Source: an uncultured Methanobacterium sp.
Lineage (GTDB): Archaea; Methanobacteriota; Methanobacteria; Methanobacteriales; Methanobacteriaceae
DNA length: 64,000 bases
Assembly: GCF_963665055.1 (NCBI RefSeq)
Contig: NZ_OY762015.1
Coordinates: forward strand, 248,001 to 312,000
Direction of reading: 5' to 3'
Part shown: one piece after another, positions 26,229 to 36,453 of the stretch
How positions within the stretch are numbered: position 1 is the stretch's first letter
How the letters are laid out: each line of letters begins with the position of its first letter
Position numbers and translations under genes: made by a program
The notes under the pieces: generated by a model
What the model was told of the DNA's origin: nothing
Seen by the model: the letters and a program-made list of their open reading frames with translations, nothing else
Database searches by the model: none

Positions 26229-27371
26229 TTGTGGGGGTTAACTTTTTTGTCTGGCAAAACTGATGGGAACCAATCAAAGGATGGAAAAGTTAAGCCCAAA
26301 GGACGCAGATTCCTGAAATGGTGGATAATAGGTGTTATCCTAATTTTTTTACTTGTTGGTAGTTATATGGTGGGAACTATTTATGAAAATAAACAATCTG
26401 CCGACACTAGACATATACAGTGGATAAGTCCCAAACTTACCGAACCCGGACTCAGTGCAGAAGACTTTAATCTTTCTTCCAATATTACTCCCACTAAAGT
26501 AATTTCTGGGTTCTACGTGGATCGTATCAAGGATCTATCTTTATCAGATAGTGTGTGGACTGTTGATTTTTATATATGGTTTAAATGGAATGGTAGTGAT
26601 GTTAATCCGGGTGAAAACTTCCAGGTTATTGATGGAGAAATAGAAAAAAAGGAATTGGTGGATGAATACACCAATGGAACTGAACATTACCAGATTTACT
26701 ATGTCACAGCTAAGATCACTAAATTCTTTGATGTTTTAAGATTCCCTGTGGATAATCATCTGCTCACATTAGAGATTGAGGATAAAAAAACTGAAAGAGA
26801 AGATCTAATCTATGTAGCGGATAATGGCACCTCAAATATAAATCCAGAGGTGCAAATTCATGGATACAGTGTTGAAAAATTTTCTGTTTTAGAAAAACCT
26901 CATATTTATAATTCCAGTTTCGGAGACCCTCGCATAGAAACTAGGCCAACATCCTACTCTCAATTGAGAGCAGGTATTGATATATCCCGACCTGACCTAG
27001 GATTTTACTTCCGAATATTTATAGGATTGTTTGTAGCTGTTGCAGCTGCACTGGTGGCTTTATTCATTAAACCTACCGAAGCTGAGCCACGTTTTGGATT
27101 GGGAGCAGGTGCTTTGTTTGTGGCAATTGCTAATACCATAGTTACCTCTGGATTAATACCAAAAACAGGCATCATGACCCTGGCAGATATGGTGAATGAC
27201 TTAGGGTTGCTTTTGATTCTTATAACCATAGTAGAGTCTACAATCTCATTGTATATCTATGATATCCGGGGTGAGAAGGAGTTATCACGGATATTGGACA
27301 GAATTTCTTTTATATTCCTGCTCATTATTTATATAATCGTAAATGCAGTAATTGTAACTTCAGGTTGGTGA
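26229..27371 (+). CDS. Predicted pentameric ligand-gated ion channel (Cys-loop/pro-loop family) homologue
   Basis: A 380-residue membrane protein. After a polar cytoplasmic head there is an extra membrane segment (31-50), then an extracellular beta-rich domain (about 60-255) with VWTVDFYIWFKWNG at 109-122 and the pro-loop-like FPVDNHLLTLEIED at 172-185. In pLGICs the loop reads FPFD and the two flanking Cys are absent from prokaryotes. Four membrane helices follow (about 258-281, 289-311, 320-344, 357-378) with a compact TM2-TM3 link (SGLIPKTGIMTLADM). This order is that of prokaryotic neurotransmitter-gated channel relatives. The start is TTG at 26229, or TTG 26247 behind GGGGG. Homology is judged by pattern only; ligand and ion are unknown. 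Confidence 0.6.
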   Translation: MWGLTFLSGKTDGNQSKDGKVKPKGRRFLKWWIIGVILIFLLVGSYMVGTIYENKQSADTRHIQWISPKLTEPGLSAEDFNLSSNITPTKVISGFYVDRIKDLSLSDSVWTVDFYIWFKWNGSDVNPGENFQVIDGEIEKKELVDEYTNGTEHYQIYYVTAKITKFFDVLRFPVDNHLLTLEIEDKKTEREDLIYVADNGTSNINPEVQIHGYSVEKFSVLEKPHIYNSSFGDPRIETRPTSYSQLRAGIDISRPDLGFYFRIFIGLFVAVAAALVALFIKPTEAEPRFGLGAGALFVAIANTIVTSGLIPKTGIMTLADMVNDLGLLLILITIVESTISLYIYDIRGEKELSRILDRISFIFLLIIYIIVNAVIVTSGW

Positions 27372-27465
27372 AAATAAAAGCTGGTTAATTAAGAATAGAA
27401 ATTGTGGATCATTATAATTGATTATAAAAAGAGGAATAGATTAATACAACCTTACTCACATTTAG

Positions 27466-28020
27466 CTAGAAATCCACTTTAGGAACTTCTCCTGCTTCAT
27501 GTTCAAAGTATTCTGCTTCTTCAAAATTGAAGAAATTGGCCAGTATATTGTTGGGGAAAACTTCACGCTTGTTGTTATAGGTTAAAACTATTTCATTGTA
27601 AAATTCACGGTACTGGGCGATTTTATCCTCAGTTGCAGATAGCTGGTCCTGCAGTTCTAGGAAATTTTCATCTGCCTTCAACTCAGGATAATTCTCTGCC
27701 ACAGCAAAAAGGCTTTTCAAAGTACCGGTTAAAATATTGTCTGCTTTTTCATTTTCCTTAACAGTTTCTGCATTGTTCAAGTTTGAACGTGCCTGGGCAA
27801 CTTCTTGGAAGGTGGTTTTTTCGTGTGCAGCGTAACCTTTCACAGTTTCCACCAGATTATCAATCAGGTCAGATCTTCTCTCTAGCTGTACATTTATCTG
27901 TGACCATGAACCTTCAACCCCGTTTTGAAGTTTAATCAAACTGTTGTAGATTACAATAATTATGGCAAAGAATATTACAATTATTAAGACTACCAGTCCA
28001 AAACCAATTAAGTTCCACAT
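27466..28020 (-). CDS. lemA: LemA family protein
   Basis: A 184-residue LemA protein with an N-terminal transmembrane helix ([24 protein letters not shown]) and a long helical bundle beginning with the family sequence [32 protein letters not shown]. The middle ([14 protein letters not shown]) and the end ([18 protein letters not shown]) are also typical. The function is unknown; LemA proteins are widespread envelope-anchored proteins, often next to peptidase or TPM-domain genes, which are not seen here. GGTG lies 5-6 bases before the ATG. It is convergent with the channel-like gene. Confidence 0.93.
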   Translation of the reverse strand: MWNLIGFGLVVLIIVIFFAIIIVIYNSLIKLQNGVEGSWSQINVQLERRSDLIDNLVETVKGYAAHEKTTFQEVAQARSNLNNAETVKENEKADNILTGTLKSLFAVAENYPELKADENFLELQDQLSATEDKIAQYREFYNEIVLTYNNKREVFPNNILANFFNFEEAEYFEHEAGEVPKVDF

Positions 28021-28553
<533 letters not shown>

Positions 28554-28896
28554 CTCAAATGTTAGTAACAGCTTTTAAAACCTGAATTTCATGAACAAAT
28601 TCAAAAACTACAGGGGTAGATTCTTGATTTAGAATTCATCCTATATATACCTTTGCGGTGGTATCATTGTTAAAATAGTATTAACTTTTTTTAAAAGCAC
28701 CTATTTTTAAAAACATCTACTCCTCAAAGATTCACACCATAATTTATACTATTTTTTCAGGCAAATAATAGGGGTAATGGAGACGACCGGTTATAGTGAG
28801 ATTAATCCCCTCTAAACTCAACTACAGTGATCTGTTTCCATGAATTCCATTTAACACACCCTACCAGTAGGTTGTGTAATGTTTTAATAAGAAGAC
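28554..28896. other. Spacer upstream of tRNA-Ile
   Basis: 343 bases without an ORF. A less AT-rich island at about 28765-28815 has GGGGTAAT and ATTAATCCCC flanking a GACGACCGG core. The arms pair only partly, so I do not call an RNA here. Confidence 0.4.
28573..28580 (-). promoter_or_regulatory. TATA box of tRNA-Ile
   Basis: TTTTAAAA is centred about 24 bases upstream of the tRNA 5' end on the minus strand, the normal position for an archaeal stable-RNA promoter. Confidence 0.45.
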
Positions 28897-29187
28897 TTAT
28901 TTGTTGACCATTTCACTGATGGCATCAGCCATCATATGACCTTCAACCTGGATTTCTGCCTTGTCGATTCCTTCCACTTTTTCAGCAGCCACACGAGCTT
29001 GCATAGCCATATTGGCAGCACTCATGCAACCGGGGTTGGTTGGTTTTATAATGATTTTGGCAGTTTTATCAGCTTCATTAACCTGTATATCGGACACAAG
29101 GCCCATTTCCACAATGCTAATTCCCATGTGGGGATCAGCTACCTGAGCCAGAGCTTCTCTAATTTTTCCAACTAATTCATCACTCAT
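28897..29187 (-). CDS. MIP18 family (DUF59) iron-sulfur cluster assembly protein
   Basis: A 96-residue MIP18/SufT/PaaD-like protein. The family core is present: VADPHMGISIVEMGLVSDIQV, then KIIIKPTNPGCMSAANMAMQARVAAEKVEGI with the conserved Cys. Such proteins help insert Fe-S clusters into target enzymes and often act with the ApbC/Nbp35 scaffold ATPase, which is not in this window. GAGGT lies 6-7 bases before the ATG. It is transcribed alone. Confidence 0.9.
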   Translation of the reverse strand: MSDELVGKIREALAQVADPHMGISIVEMGLVSDIQVNEADKTAKIIIKPTNPGCMSAANMAMQARVAAEKVEGIDKAEIQVEGHMMADAISEMVNK

Positions 29188-29354
29188 AACAATACCTCAA
29201 AAAGATTTTTTTATTTTTCACACTTTTTAGTGCGTTATAATGTATAATTACTTTAAAAAACCTTCATATACATTAAATAATTCATATACCTTAAGTAAAG
29301 GTACTCTTTTATTTCCATATTTATGCTATTTAAACTTATTTATAATCTGGGAAG

Positions 29355-30269
29355 TTAAGTTAACCGATGTCTCACCCGAACCGCCACACCTTTTTCTCCC
29401 CTTTTCATTTCTTTACCAGTCATGATGGCCTTACCCACTCCTATCACTTCTCCTTTTCGGACGATGACCACTTCATCCTTTGGAATTATCCCTGGATGGG
29501 CGTCCACCACTCCCGGAGCAAACAGGGTATTGGTTTTCATGTCAAAATCTATTTCCACCCAGTTAACACCAATCTCATTCAGGATGATACCTCCCTTAAT
29601 GTTTAGACTGTAAAGCCCGTTGTCGTGGTGTAAGACTGCGATCTGTTCATCACCCTGCATCAACCGCCGGTCAAACCTTCCCCTTAATTTATAATCATCC
29701 GGCACCAGCTGGTCAGCATCCCGGGTGTTGAACTGGTAACGGGCTATGGAGCGGAGCATGTGTGGTTGGCGGGCACGACTTTTGAGCTTATTGTATTTTT
29801 TAACCTCATTTTTGAGGTTGGTCATTGAATCAGGGGATGTGGTCTTATTATCCTGACAGGTAAAAGTGGCCTGTGGCAGATATTCCTGACAGACTTCCAG
29901 ATAACCGTGGGCCACGTGGGCTATGGCCTCATGATCTCCAATATACTCTTTTAAACATTCCCCTGTGATTTTTATTTCTTCACGGGACCAGTCTCCAACA
30001 GTGGAAACATCATAGGATTGGATGGGATAGGTTTGTTCCATCTCCCTGGGACAAACACCAAATGGGGATGTTAAAATCGCTTCCTGCAGGCCCTTTGTGG
30101 CCTGAGTGAACACATGGTGTGACTTACTGGCAGAATAAGGTTTGCGCATACTGCAGGGTAAGACCACTACCACCTCGCCCAGTGGCTCTAAAAGTTTCAT
30201 TCTCTCCCTCCAGCGACGTGCTTCAGGACGGTTAAGTGAAGTTTCAGTGGTACATAGTACTTTGATCAT
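29355..30269 (-). CDS. ArcS-like archaeosine protein (DUF5591 core plus PUA domain)
   Basis: A 304-residue protein. The N-terminal part contains LPCSMRKPYSASKSHHVF (Cys39), the motif of the ArcS core that transfers lysine to preQ0 in tRNA during archaeosine synthesis. The C-terminal 75 residues (LFAPGVVDAHPGIIPKDEVVIV) form a PUA RNA-binding domain. Full-length ArcS proteins carry an additional N-terminal TGT-like domain, which is missing here, so this is a core-PUA version. A SPFGVCPREMEQTYPIQSYD stretch supports the family. AGGAG lies 7 bases before the ATG. It is either the lysine-transfer subunit or a related tRNA-modifying protein. Confidence 0.7.
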   Translation of the reverse strand: MIKVLCTTETSLNRPEARRWRERMKLLEPLGEVVVVLPCSMRKPYSASKSHHVFTQATKGLQEAILTSPFGVCPREMEQTYPIQSYDVSTVGDWSREEIKITGECLKEYIGDHEAIAHVAHGYLEVCQEYLPQATFTCQDNKTTSPDSMTNLKNEVKKYNKLKSRARQPHMLRSIARYQFNTRDADQLVPDDYKLRGRFDRRLMQGDEQIAVLHHDNGLYSLNIKGGIILNEIGVNWVEIDFDMKTNTLFAPGVVDAHPGIIPKDEVVIVRKGEVIGVGKAIMTGKEMKRGEKGVAVRVRHRLT

Positions 30270-30747
30270 TATTTTACTCCTTAAATTTATTATAACTCAT
30301 TATTACTCTATAAATTAATCATTACGTTCTATAAATTAGTTATTCTTCTCCATAAATCAGTTATATTGGTTATTTGAGTTATATTGGTAATTTTTATTTT
30401 TCCAGTTAAATTATGGTTTAAGTAGTGTTAGTTTTTCAGGTTAAGTTTTGTTTTTTCTGTAGAAATTGTTTTTTCTGTAGAATTCTTAAGGAAAATCCAC
30501 CTGAAATTCACTGGAAGAGATATTTACTGGAATTTATACACTTCGATTTCGGTAATTCCATTTTTTACTCAATTCTATTTTTTTATCCAATTACCATTTT
30601 TATTATTCAATACAATTTTCTATTCATTTTCGGTTTAATTCAAATTCTCATATTCAATCCTCATATTATTATATCCTGACGAGTTCAATATATTTTTATA
30701 CATTGAATGGTAACTTTAGGGGATCCTAATAATTTTACGAGGTATAC
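30270..30747. other. AT-rich divergent spacer
   Basis: 478 bases between the ArcS-like gene and the P-loop gene. It holds degenerate repeats (TTATATTGGTTATT and a duplicated TTTTTTCTGTAGAA at about 30450-30482). A Phe/Ile-rich 84-codon frame at 30425-30679 is low-complexity and not believed. TATATTTTTATAC at about 30689 is the probable promoter of the P-loop gene. Confidence 0.5.
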
Positions 30748-31500
<753 letters not shown>

Positions 31501-31615
31501 AATGAGTGAATTTTTCATGTAACATCCAATGATTATCCCGTATTCCTATAATATCTGTATTTTCATAATGATTATCCTGTATGTGAATGGAATTATCCTG
31601 TGAATGGAGTTTAAA

Positions 31616-32413
31616 ATGATAAAAACCCTGATAAAGTCCACCCGTATGACATGGGCATCCAAAAATGCCAACATGTTTTTACTGGCACTCACTTATGCCT
31701 ATTTTTCCAACATTCCCATCAATAATCCCCTTGAGATTTTAGGTGGTCTAGTACTGGTTTCTGTTCTATGGGGTGCCCTTTACACACTTAACGATCTGAC
31801 TGATCTGGATATAGACCGAGGAGATCATCAAAAGCAGGATCGTGCTTTTATAAAGAACAAGGTGGATAAAGAGTTTATACTCCTTTTTGTGGGAATTTTA
31901 ACCTCTGCAGTATTCATAATTTCCTTTGCAGCTTTCCCACCTGCTTTCACCTTTATAATGTCATTAATGCTGATTAATCAGTTGATATACACTGTTCCAC
32001 CCATACGCCTCAAGGAAACAAGCCTGGCTCCATTTTTCAGTACAGCCACCAATTCAGTGCTGCGCCTGGCTTCCTGTGCAGTGCTACTGGGAAATGTTTT
32101 CCTGGTGCCCATTTCAGTATATCTTTTTATGTACCTGGCGGGTATGGGAACTTACCTGATGTACAAATCTCATTCCAAGGATGCCAATCTGGTGGCGATT
32201 ATGGGGGGTGCAGTACTTCTTTACATGCTTTACTCAGGGGACATGAATTTAATACAATTCGCGGTGGCTGTTTTACCATCTTTCCTGGCAGCAGTGCCTC
32301 TTTATTTATCATTGTTTACAAAAAAAGAATCCATGTTTCATCTGGCAGATATACTGTACCATCAAGTGGCCATGGTATTTTTCCTTCTGTGTATATTGGT
32401 AATCGTTTTTTAG
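31616..32413 (+). CDS. UbiA family prenyltransferase
   Basis: A 265-residue integral membrane prenyltransferase. The first Asp-rich motif is NDLTDLDIDRGDHQKQDRAF, binding the Mg-prenyl diphosphate, and a second conserved segment (INQLIYTVPPIRLKE) follows. About eight membrane helices are evident. Archaeal UbiA proteins include digeranylgeranylglyceryl phosphate synthase and others acting on quinone-like or heme-like acceptors; the acceptor here is unknown. The usual second DxxxD motif looks degenerate (HSKDANL). ATG 31616 has GGAG 6 bases upstream; an ATG 12 bases earlier overlaps it. It is convergent with the geranylgeranyl reductase gene. Confidence 0.85.
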   Translation: MIKTLIKSTRMTWASKNANMFLLALTYAYFSNIPINNPLEILGGLVLVSVLWGALYTLNDLTDLDIDRGDHQKQDRAFIKNKVDKEFILLFVGILTSAVFIISFAAFPPAFTFIMSLMLINQLIYTVPPIRLKETSLAPFFSTATNSVLRLASCAVLLGNVFLVPISVYLFMYLAGMGTYLMYKSHSKDANLVAIMGGAVLLYMLYSGDMNLIQFAVAVLPSFLAAVPLYLSLFTKKESMFHLADILYHQVAMVFFLLCILVIVF

Positions 32414-32550
32414 TGGAAGTTTAGTAAAATTAGCAGAAGGTTATAAAGGGATGAATTCTATTGGAATAAAAAAATTAAAAAAAATATGAAAAGTTTCAAA
32501 GGTTAAGAAATTATTAACCTTTAAAACGGTTAAGTCCATTTAAAGTATGC

Positions 32551-33732
32551 TTAGAATAATTTACCTAACTTTAAAAGAGCTTTTGGTGAGATTTTAACCA
32601 GTTTTCTAACCATTTCTGCAGTGTTAATGGTTTCAAAGTCACTGTCCTTGAAAACATTGGCAATTTCATCTAATTCTTCATCAGAAAGGCTTAAAAGATA
32701 TTCTTTAGCTTTAAGGTACTTTTTGAATGATTCTCCCAGTTCATCTTCGCAGAGTTTTTCGTAGACTTTGAGGTTTTTATGGGAATAATCACCATCAGCT
32801 ACAGCCTGAGCAGCAACCTGACCAGCTATGCGGCCTCCCAGCATACCACTGATTATACCTCCACCAGTGAGTGGGTTTACCATGCTAGCAGCATCTCCAG
32901 TCACCAGAACGTTATCTGCAACTTTTTTCTTGAGTAATCCACCTACTGGGTCACCGCCAACGTTTAGTTCCACGGGTTGTGCATTCTTGGTGGCAGGGTT
33001 GCTTTCCACAAACTCTAAAAGGTGCTGGTATGCAGTTTTATCGGTTATGGTGGTTAAAACACCAAGACCAACATTGGCTATGTCATCCCCCTTGGGGAAT
33101 ATCCAGGCGTAACCACCTGGGGATACACTACCAAAGTGGAATTCTATACAATCTGGTTCTGCCATTTTGACTCCGGCCATTTCAAACTGTGCGCAGGATT
33201 CCATATTTTTAGGTTTAAGAGCAGTTTTGAGTCCAGCCCATCTACCAACACGGGATTCAGGACCATCAGCAGCTATAACAATTTTGGCTTTGATTTCCAG
33301 TTCTTCTCCCATGTTCTCGACAGTAACCACAACCTGGTCTTCTTCTTTTCGCAGGCCAGTGGCCAGAGTTTTTACCATGATCTTGGCACCAGCACGCCCA
33401 GCATCCATAGCCATATGTTTATCAAATACCTTACGCTCCAGGATATAACCTGCTTCAGGGAGTTTCACTTTTTCCTCGGTGAGGTTCACTGCAGTACCAT
33501 TGGGTGAGACCATTCTAACTCCAGAGGCCTCCTTGGCCACCCATCGTGGGGATGGTTCAATTCCCAGTTTCTTAAGACCGTCCTTGGAGACACCTTCTGC
33601 GCATCTTTTGGGGGATCCTATCTCTGATTTTTTATCAATTACAATTACACTGGCACCGCCAATGGCAGCGTGTTTGGCTGCTGTTGACCCGGCAGGACCG
33701 GCACCTATAACCAGAATATCAGTTTCCATCAT
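32551..33732 (-). CDS. Geranylgeranyl reductase family protein (archaeal lipid saturation)
   Basis: A 393-residue FAD-dependent oxidoreductase that reduces the double bonds of geranylgeranyl chains in archaeal membrane lipids. The FAD-binding GAGPAGSTAAKHAAIGGASVIVID motif, KRCAEGVS, the ADGPESRVGRWAG segment, and GDAASMVNPLTGGGIISGM are all present. The ribosome binding site AAGGA lies within the end of the upstream ferredoxin gene, whose stop is 4 bases before this start. The two-cluster ferredoxin is therefore the likely electron donor. It lies opposite a UbiA prenyltransferase, another lipid-type enzyme. Confidence 0.93.
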   Translation of the reverse strand: MMETDILVIGAGPAGSTAAKHAAIGGASVIVIDKKSEIGSPKRCAEGVSKDGLKKLGIEPSPRWVAKEASGVRMVSPNGTAVNLTEEKVKLPEAGYILERKVFDKHMAMDAGRAGAKIMVKTLATGLRKEEDQVVVTVENMGEELEIKAKIVIAADGPESRVGRWAGLKTALKPKNMESCAQFEMAGVKMAEPDCIEFHFGSVSPGGYAWIFPKGDDIANVGLGVLTTITDKTAYQHLLEFVESNPATKNAQPVELNVGGDPVGGLLKKKVADNVLVTGDAASMVNPLTGGGIISGMLGGRIAGQVAAQAVADGDYSHKNLKVYEKLCEDELGESFKKYLKAKEYLLSLSDEELDEIANVFKDSDFETINTAEMVRKLVKISPKALLKLGKLF

Positions 33733-33736
33733 TTTA

Positions 33737-33904
33737 TCATTCCTTTTTTTCCAGGGCCTGAACTGGACACACCTGGAGACATATCTGGCAGTCTTTACAT
33801 TCTTCTTCGTTGAAATTTAAACTGATTTCCCGTACTTCAATGAGGTTACGCGGACAAACACCCGCACATTCCCCACAGTACATGCACCATTCCTTGACTA
33901 TCAT
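33737..33904 (-). CDS. Small 2[4Fe-4S] ferredoxin
   Basis: A 55-residue ferredoxin. It has two complete cluster motifs: C-x2-C-x2-C-x3-C-P at residues 7-18 (CMYCGECAGVCP) and again at 36-47 (CKDCQICLQVCP). It starts MIVKEW, and its stop lies 4 bases before the geranylgeranyl reductase ATG, so the two form a tight operon. It is likely the low-potential electron donor for lipid chain reduction, as the reductase needs reduced FAD. Such pairings of ferredoxin and reductase recur in methanogens. Confidence 0.9.
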   Translation of the reverse strand: MIVKEWCMYCGECAGVCPRNLIEVREISLNFNEEECKDCQICLQVCPVQALEKKE

Positions 33905-34367
33905 ATTCTCAGTCCTATCATTATTTTTAAATTAAACAATTGAATTATTATCAATTGAATCATATTATCAAACTTAAACTATTATCAAATCTTTTTATTT
34001 CTTACAATATGAGTTTTACTTTTTTTTAAAATCGTTGGTATATTTATTTAAATAGAGTGGTAAATCTCATGAAATTAAATATATTTTAAATCGCTTAATT
34101 TTCAATTAGGTATTTTAAATCACTATTCCAATCACTATTCCAATCAGGTATTCTCAATTCAGAATAAGCTGGTTAATGAACAGGATAAGCTGGTTAATGA
34201 ATTTTTGGTAGAATTAATATTATGATAAATCCCTGTATAATAATGTAAATTTAACCTTAATGTTAATATTTAACCAAATTGATACATTTTATTGATTTTT
34301 TCATTGATATAAGAATCAAAAATGGTTTTTAAAAGTAGGAAAATTAAATGAAATTTAGAAAATAGTT
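33905..34367. other. Spacer with short duplications
   Basis: 463 AT-rich bases upstream of the ferredoxin gene. Visible are a duplicated CACTATTCCAAT (at about 34121 and 34133) and a duplicated ATAAGCTGGTTAATGAA (at about 34164 and 34186). No ORF is convincing. Confidence 0.5.
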
Positions 34368-34691
34368 TTAAGCAGTTGTATTGGTTTCATCAGAAGGGTT
34401 TGTTGTGGTTGGTTCTTGTGTTTGAGTATTAGTTTTTTGGATTGTGGAACTACTGCTTGATGTTGTTTTTCGGGTGTTGGTGCTGGTTGTGGCTTTCTGT
34501 GATGTTGATGTTTGTGGGGTGGTACTGTTATTGGTAACTGTTGCTGGTGTGGATGTATTGGTGGATATATTACTATTTAATGTTTGGTTAGTGTTTGGTG
34601 ATTCGGCAGGACTGTAACCCATTCCCACTACTGATCCAGCTATTACTCCAACTAACAGTATGGGTATGATTATCATATCTTTCCTCATCAT
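34368..34691 (-). CDS. Small membrane-anchored Ser/Thr/Asn-rich protein
   Basis: A 107-residue protein with an N-terminal hydrophobic signal/anchor (MIIIPILLVGVIAGSVVGMG) and a tail of about 80 residues made almost entirely of Ser, Thr, Asn, Gln and Pro (TSTPATVTNNSTTPQTST). There is no Cys. A strong AGGAGG lies 6 bases before ATG 34691. It shares its design, though not clear sequence, with the genes at 18670 and 36454. It is probably exported and heavily glycosylated. Low-complexity tails like this are hard to assign; function unknown. Confidence 0.65.
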   Translation of the reverse strand: MMRKDMIIIPILLVGVIAGSVVGMGYSPAESPNTNQTLNSNISTNTSTPATVTNNSTTPQTSTSQKATTSTNTRKTTSSSSSTIQKTNTQTQEPTTTNPSDETNTTA

Positions 34692-35063
34692 CAAATCCCT
34701 CCTTAAATCAAATCCACTCCTTAATATTATCTGATTATTTATTACATTTATATTTTTGCAGAGTTAGAGGGAATTAGACATGCAAAGTCTTGTTACATTA
34801 AGAGAATCCATGGTTCAATCAGAATTTTACTATTTAATGATAATTAGGGTCTTCAAATATTTCATAAAATAGAGAATATCTAAGTATAATCTCAACAAAG
34901 AGTAGATAGTAATCTAAAAGGTACTTAAAGGGTAATTCAAATAGTAATTTTACTAATAAATTAATTTATTAAATCAATAATTCATTAAATCATGTAATCA
35001 TTGGTATAACCTGTAATCAGCAGATAATTTCTAATAATATCATTAATTAATCTTCTTATATGC
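34692..35063. other. AT-rich spacer, no gene seen
   Basis: 372 bases with no convincing ORF, RNA or clear repeat. It contains the promoter region of the Ser/Thr-rich protein on the left and the end of the Cys-rich DUF2769-type gene on the right. Confidence 0.5.
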
Positions 35064-35378
35064 TTATTGTCTACTTTTACCTTCTTTGCAGAAGTAACCT
35101 GCTGGTTCCCCACTGAATAGGTTATTCTCTTTCCAAACCAGACATTTATCGCACTGACATTCTTGATTGGTATTTAAGTCCTTTATATTTTCCTTTTCCC
35201 CGGCGCAGTACATTGCGGGGATTCTCTCCTCTTCAATCATCATCCTGGAGTCCAGATCTTCCTGTGCAATTTCATCCACTATTTTCATTTTATCCAGAAC
35301 ACATTTTGATTTGTTTTGCACTGGACAACAGTCACAAAGACATTCATTCAGGTTTTCCAAATTGAATTCAACGTCCAT
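35064..35378 (-). CDS. Cys-rich DUF2769-type protein
   Basis: A 104-residue protein with ten cysteines in two clusters. The N-terminal cluster reads ECLCDCCPVQNKSKC, and the C-terminal one ECQCDKCLVWKEN followed by PAGYFC. An extra Cys lies in AMYCAGE. This resembles the DUF2769 family of methanogens. The Cys pattern suggests zinc or iron-sulfur binding, or post-translational modification. A peptide-modifying radical SAM gene lies 1.5 kb upstream on the same strand, with two other small genes between. No signal peptide is present. Confidence 0.7.
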   Translation of the reverse strand: MDVEFNLENLNECLCDCCPVQNKSKCVLDKMKIVDEIAQEDLDSRMMIEEERIPAMYCAGEKENIKDLNTNQECQCDKCLVWKENNLFSGEPAGYFCKEGKSRQ

Positions 35379-35510
35379 CCAAATATCCCCCTTATCCCAT
35401 TATCTATTATCTAATTATAGGAGTTATTAGAAATATAATTATGTGATGGGAATACAATTATGTGATTTATAGATGTTTTCAAATAATTATTAACATGACT
35501 TGAGGAGGTG

Positions 35511-35849
35511 ATGGGAATCAGTGAAATTTTCAAATCATTGTTATTCTTTATTCTAGCAGGTTTATGCGAAATAGGCGGAGGATACCTTATATGGCTCTGG
35601 TTAAGAGAAGGCAGGGGCATTGAATTAGCATTTTTAGGGGCAATTATCTTAGTCCTTTACGGTGTTATCCCTACATTACAACCCGCTAATTTTGGAAGAG
35701 TCTACGCTGCTTATGGTGGTGTTTTTATTGCAATGGCTTTGATCTGGGGTTGGCAGATAGATAAGGTCATTCCGGATAAATTTGATATTATTGGTGCCAG
35801 TATAGCACTTATCGGAGTTTTTATCATCATGTACTGGCCTCGAAGTTAA
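35511..35849 (+). CDS. YnfA family (UPF0060) membrane protein
   Basis: A 112-residue protein of four membrane helices with the family's sequence [44 protein letters not shown] and the C-terminal [20 protein letters not shown]. YnfA is related to small multidrug resistance-type transporters, but its substrate is unknown. The ribosome binding site AGGAGGTG overlaps the ATG, which is unusually close; no better in-frame start exists. It is encoded opposite to its neighbours. Confidence 0.9.
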   Translation: MGISEIFKSLLFFILAGLCEIGGGYLIWLWLREGRGIELAFLGAIILVLYGVIPTLQPANFGRVYAAYGGVFIAMALIWGWQIDKVIPDKFDIIGASIALIGVFIIMYWPRS

Positions 35850-36125
35850 ACTTGAGTTGAAGTTAAACTTGAGTCGAAGTTAACCTTGATTAATTAGATC
35901 AATTAATTCTTAATTAAGTCTTAATGTCATTCATCACCGATGATAAACCCTTAAAAATAATGTAATCTAAAATTTATGATATAAAAACCCTTTAAATATT
36001 AAATTGTAAATACCCTATATTGCAATGCTAAAAAAAGCCTAAAAACAGATTAAAAATAATTTAAAAAATAATTTAAAAAAAGATTTTAAATAAGTAAGAT
36101 ACATTCCTACTCGCAAGATACATTC

Positions 36126-36302
36126 CTACTCATTTTCCTCTTCATTTTCATCTTCACGGGATTTAAACACATAACCACAGTCACTGCATTCAAGGTTTTG
36201 AGTGGTGCCAAAGGCACGATGTTTTGCATCTAATCGTCGGTTAAGAGTTTTATCTTTTGAACCGCATTTTGGGCATTTTTCATTCAATTTACCTAAATTC
36301 AT
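36126..36302 (-). CDS. 58-residue Cys4 zinc-ribbon-like peptide
   Basis: A 58-residue protein with CPKCGS near the N-terminus and CSDCGY near the C-terminus, separated by RRLDAKHRAFGTTQN, and ending in an acidic tail. Four cysteines in two CxxC pairs suggest a zinc ribbon. Short Cys-rich peptides of about this size are known next to methanogen peptide-modifying radical SAM enzymes, as far as I recall, and such an enzyme lies 580 bases upstream on the same strand. Whether this is a peptide substrate or simply a zinc ribbon cannot be decided here. A 17-bp repeat array lies just upstream of its start. Confidence 0.65.
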   Translation of the reverse strand: MNLGKLNEKCPKCGSKDKTLNRRLDAKHRAFGTTQNLECSDCGYVFKSREDENEEENE

Positions 36303-36346
36303 TATATGCCTCCATTTGGAGTGAATTCCATGTCTTTGTGTCTTAA

Positions 36347-36405
36347 TAGTTCATATTAGGTTCATATCATCATTAGGTTCATATCATCATTAGGTTCATA
36401 TAATC
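36347..36405 (+). repeat. 17-bp tandem repeat upstream of the Cys4 peptide gene
   Basis: AGGTTCATATCATCATT is repeated exactly at 36358-36374 and 36375-36391, with partial copies before and after. The array sits in the promoter-side spacer of the Cys4 peptide gene. Confidence 0.8.
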
Positions 36406-36453
36406 TAGTGGGTGTACGTGTTCTTTGGAGTGTTACTGTTAAAGTATTAAACT

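Noticed and set aside
28765..28815. Small structured RNA near tRNA-Ile
   Set aside because: The inverted arms (GGGGTAAT / ATTAATCCCC) do not pair fully, and no C/D box or other RNA hallmark is visible.
30425..30679. Phe/Ile-rich 84-codon frame
   Set aside because: Low-complexity composition expected from AT-rich spacer, no start signal, no motif.
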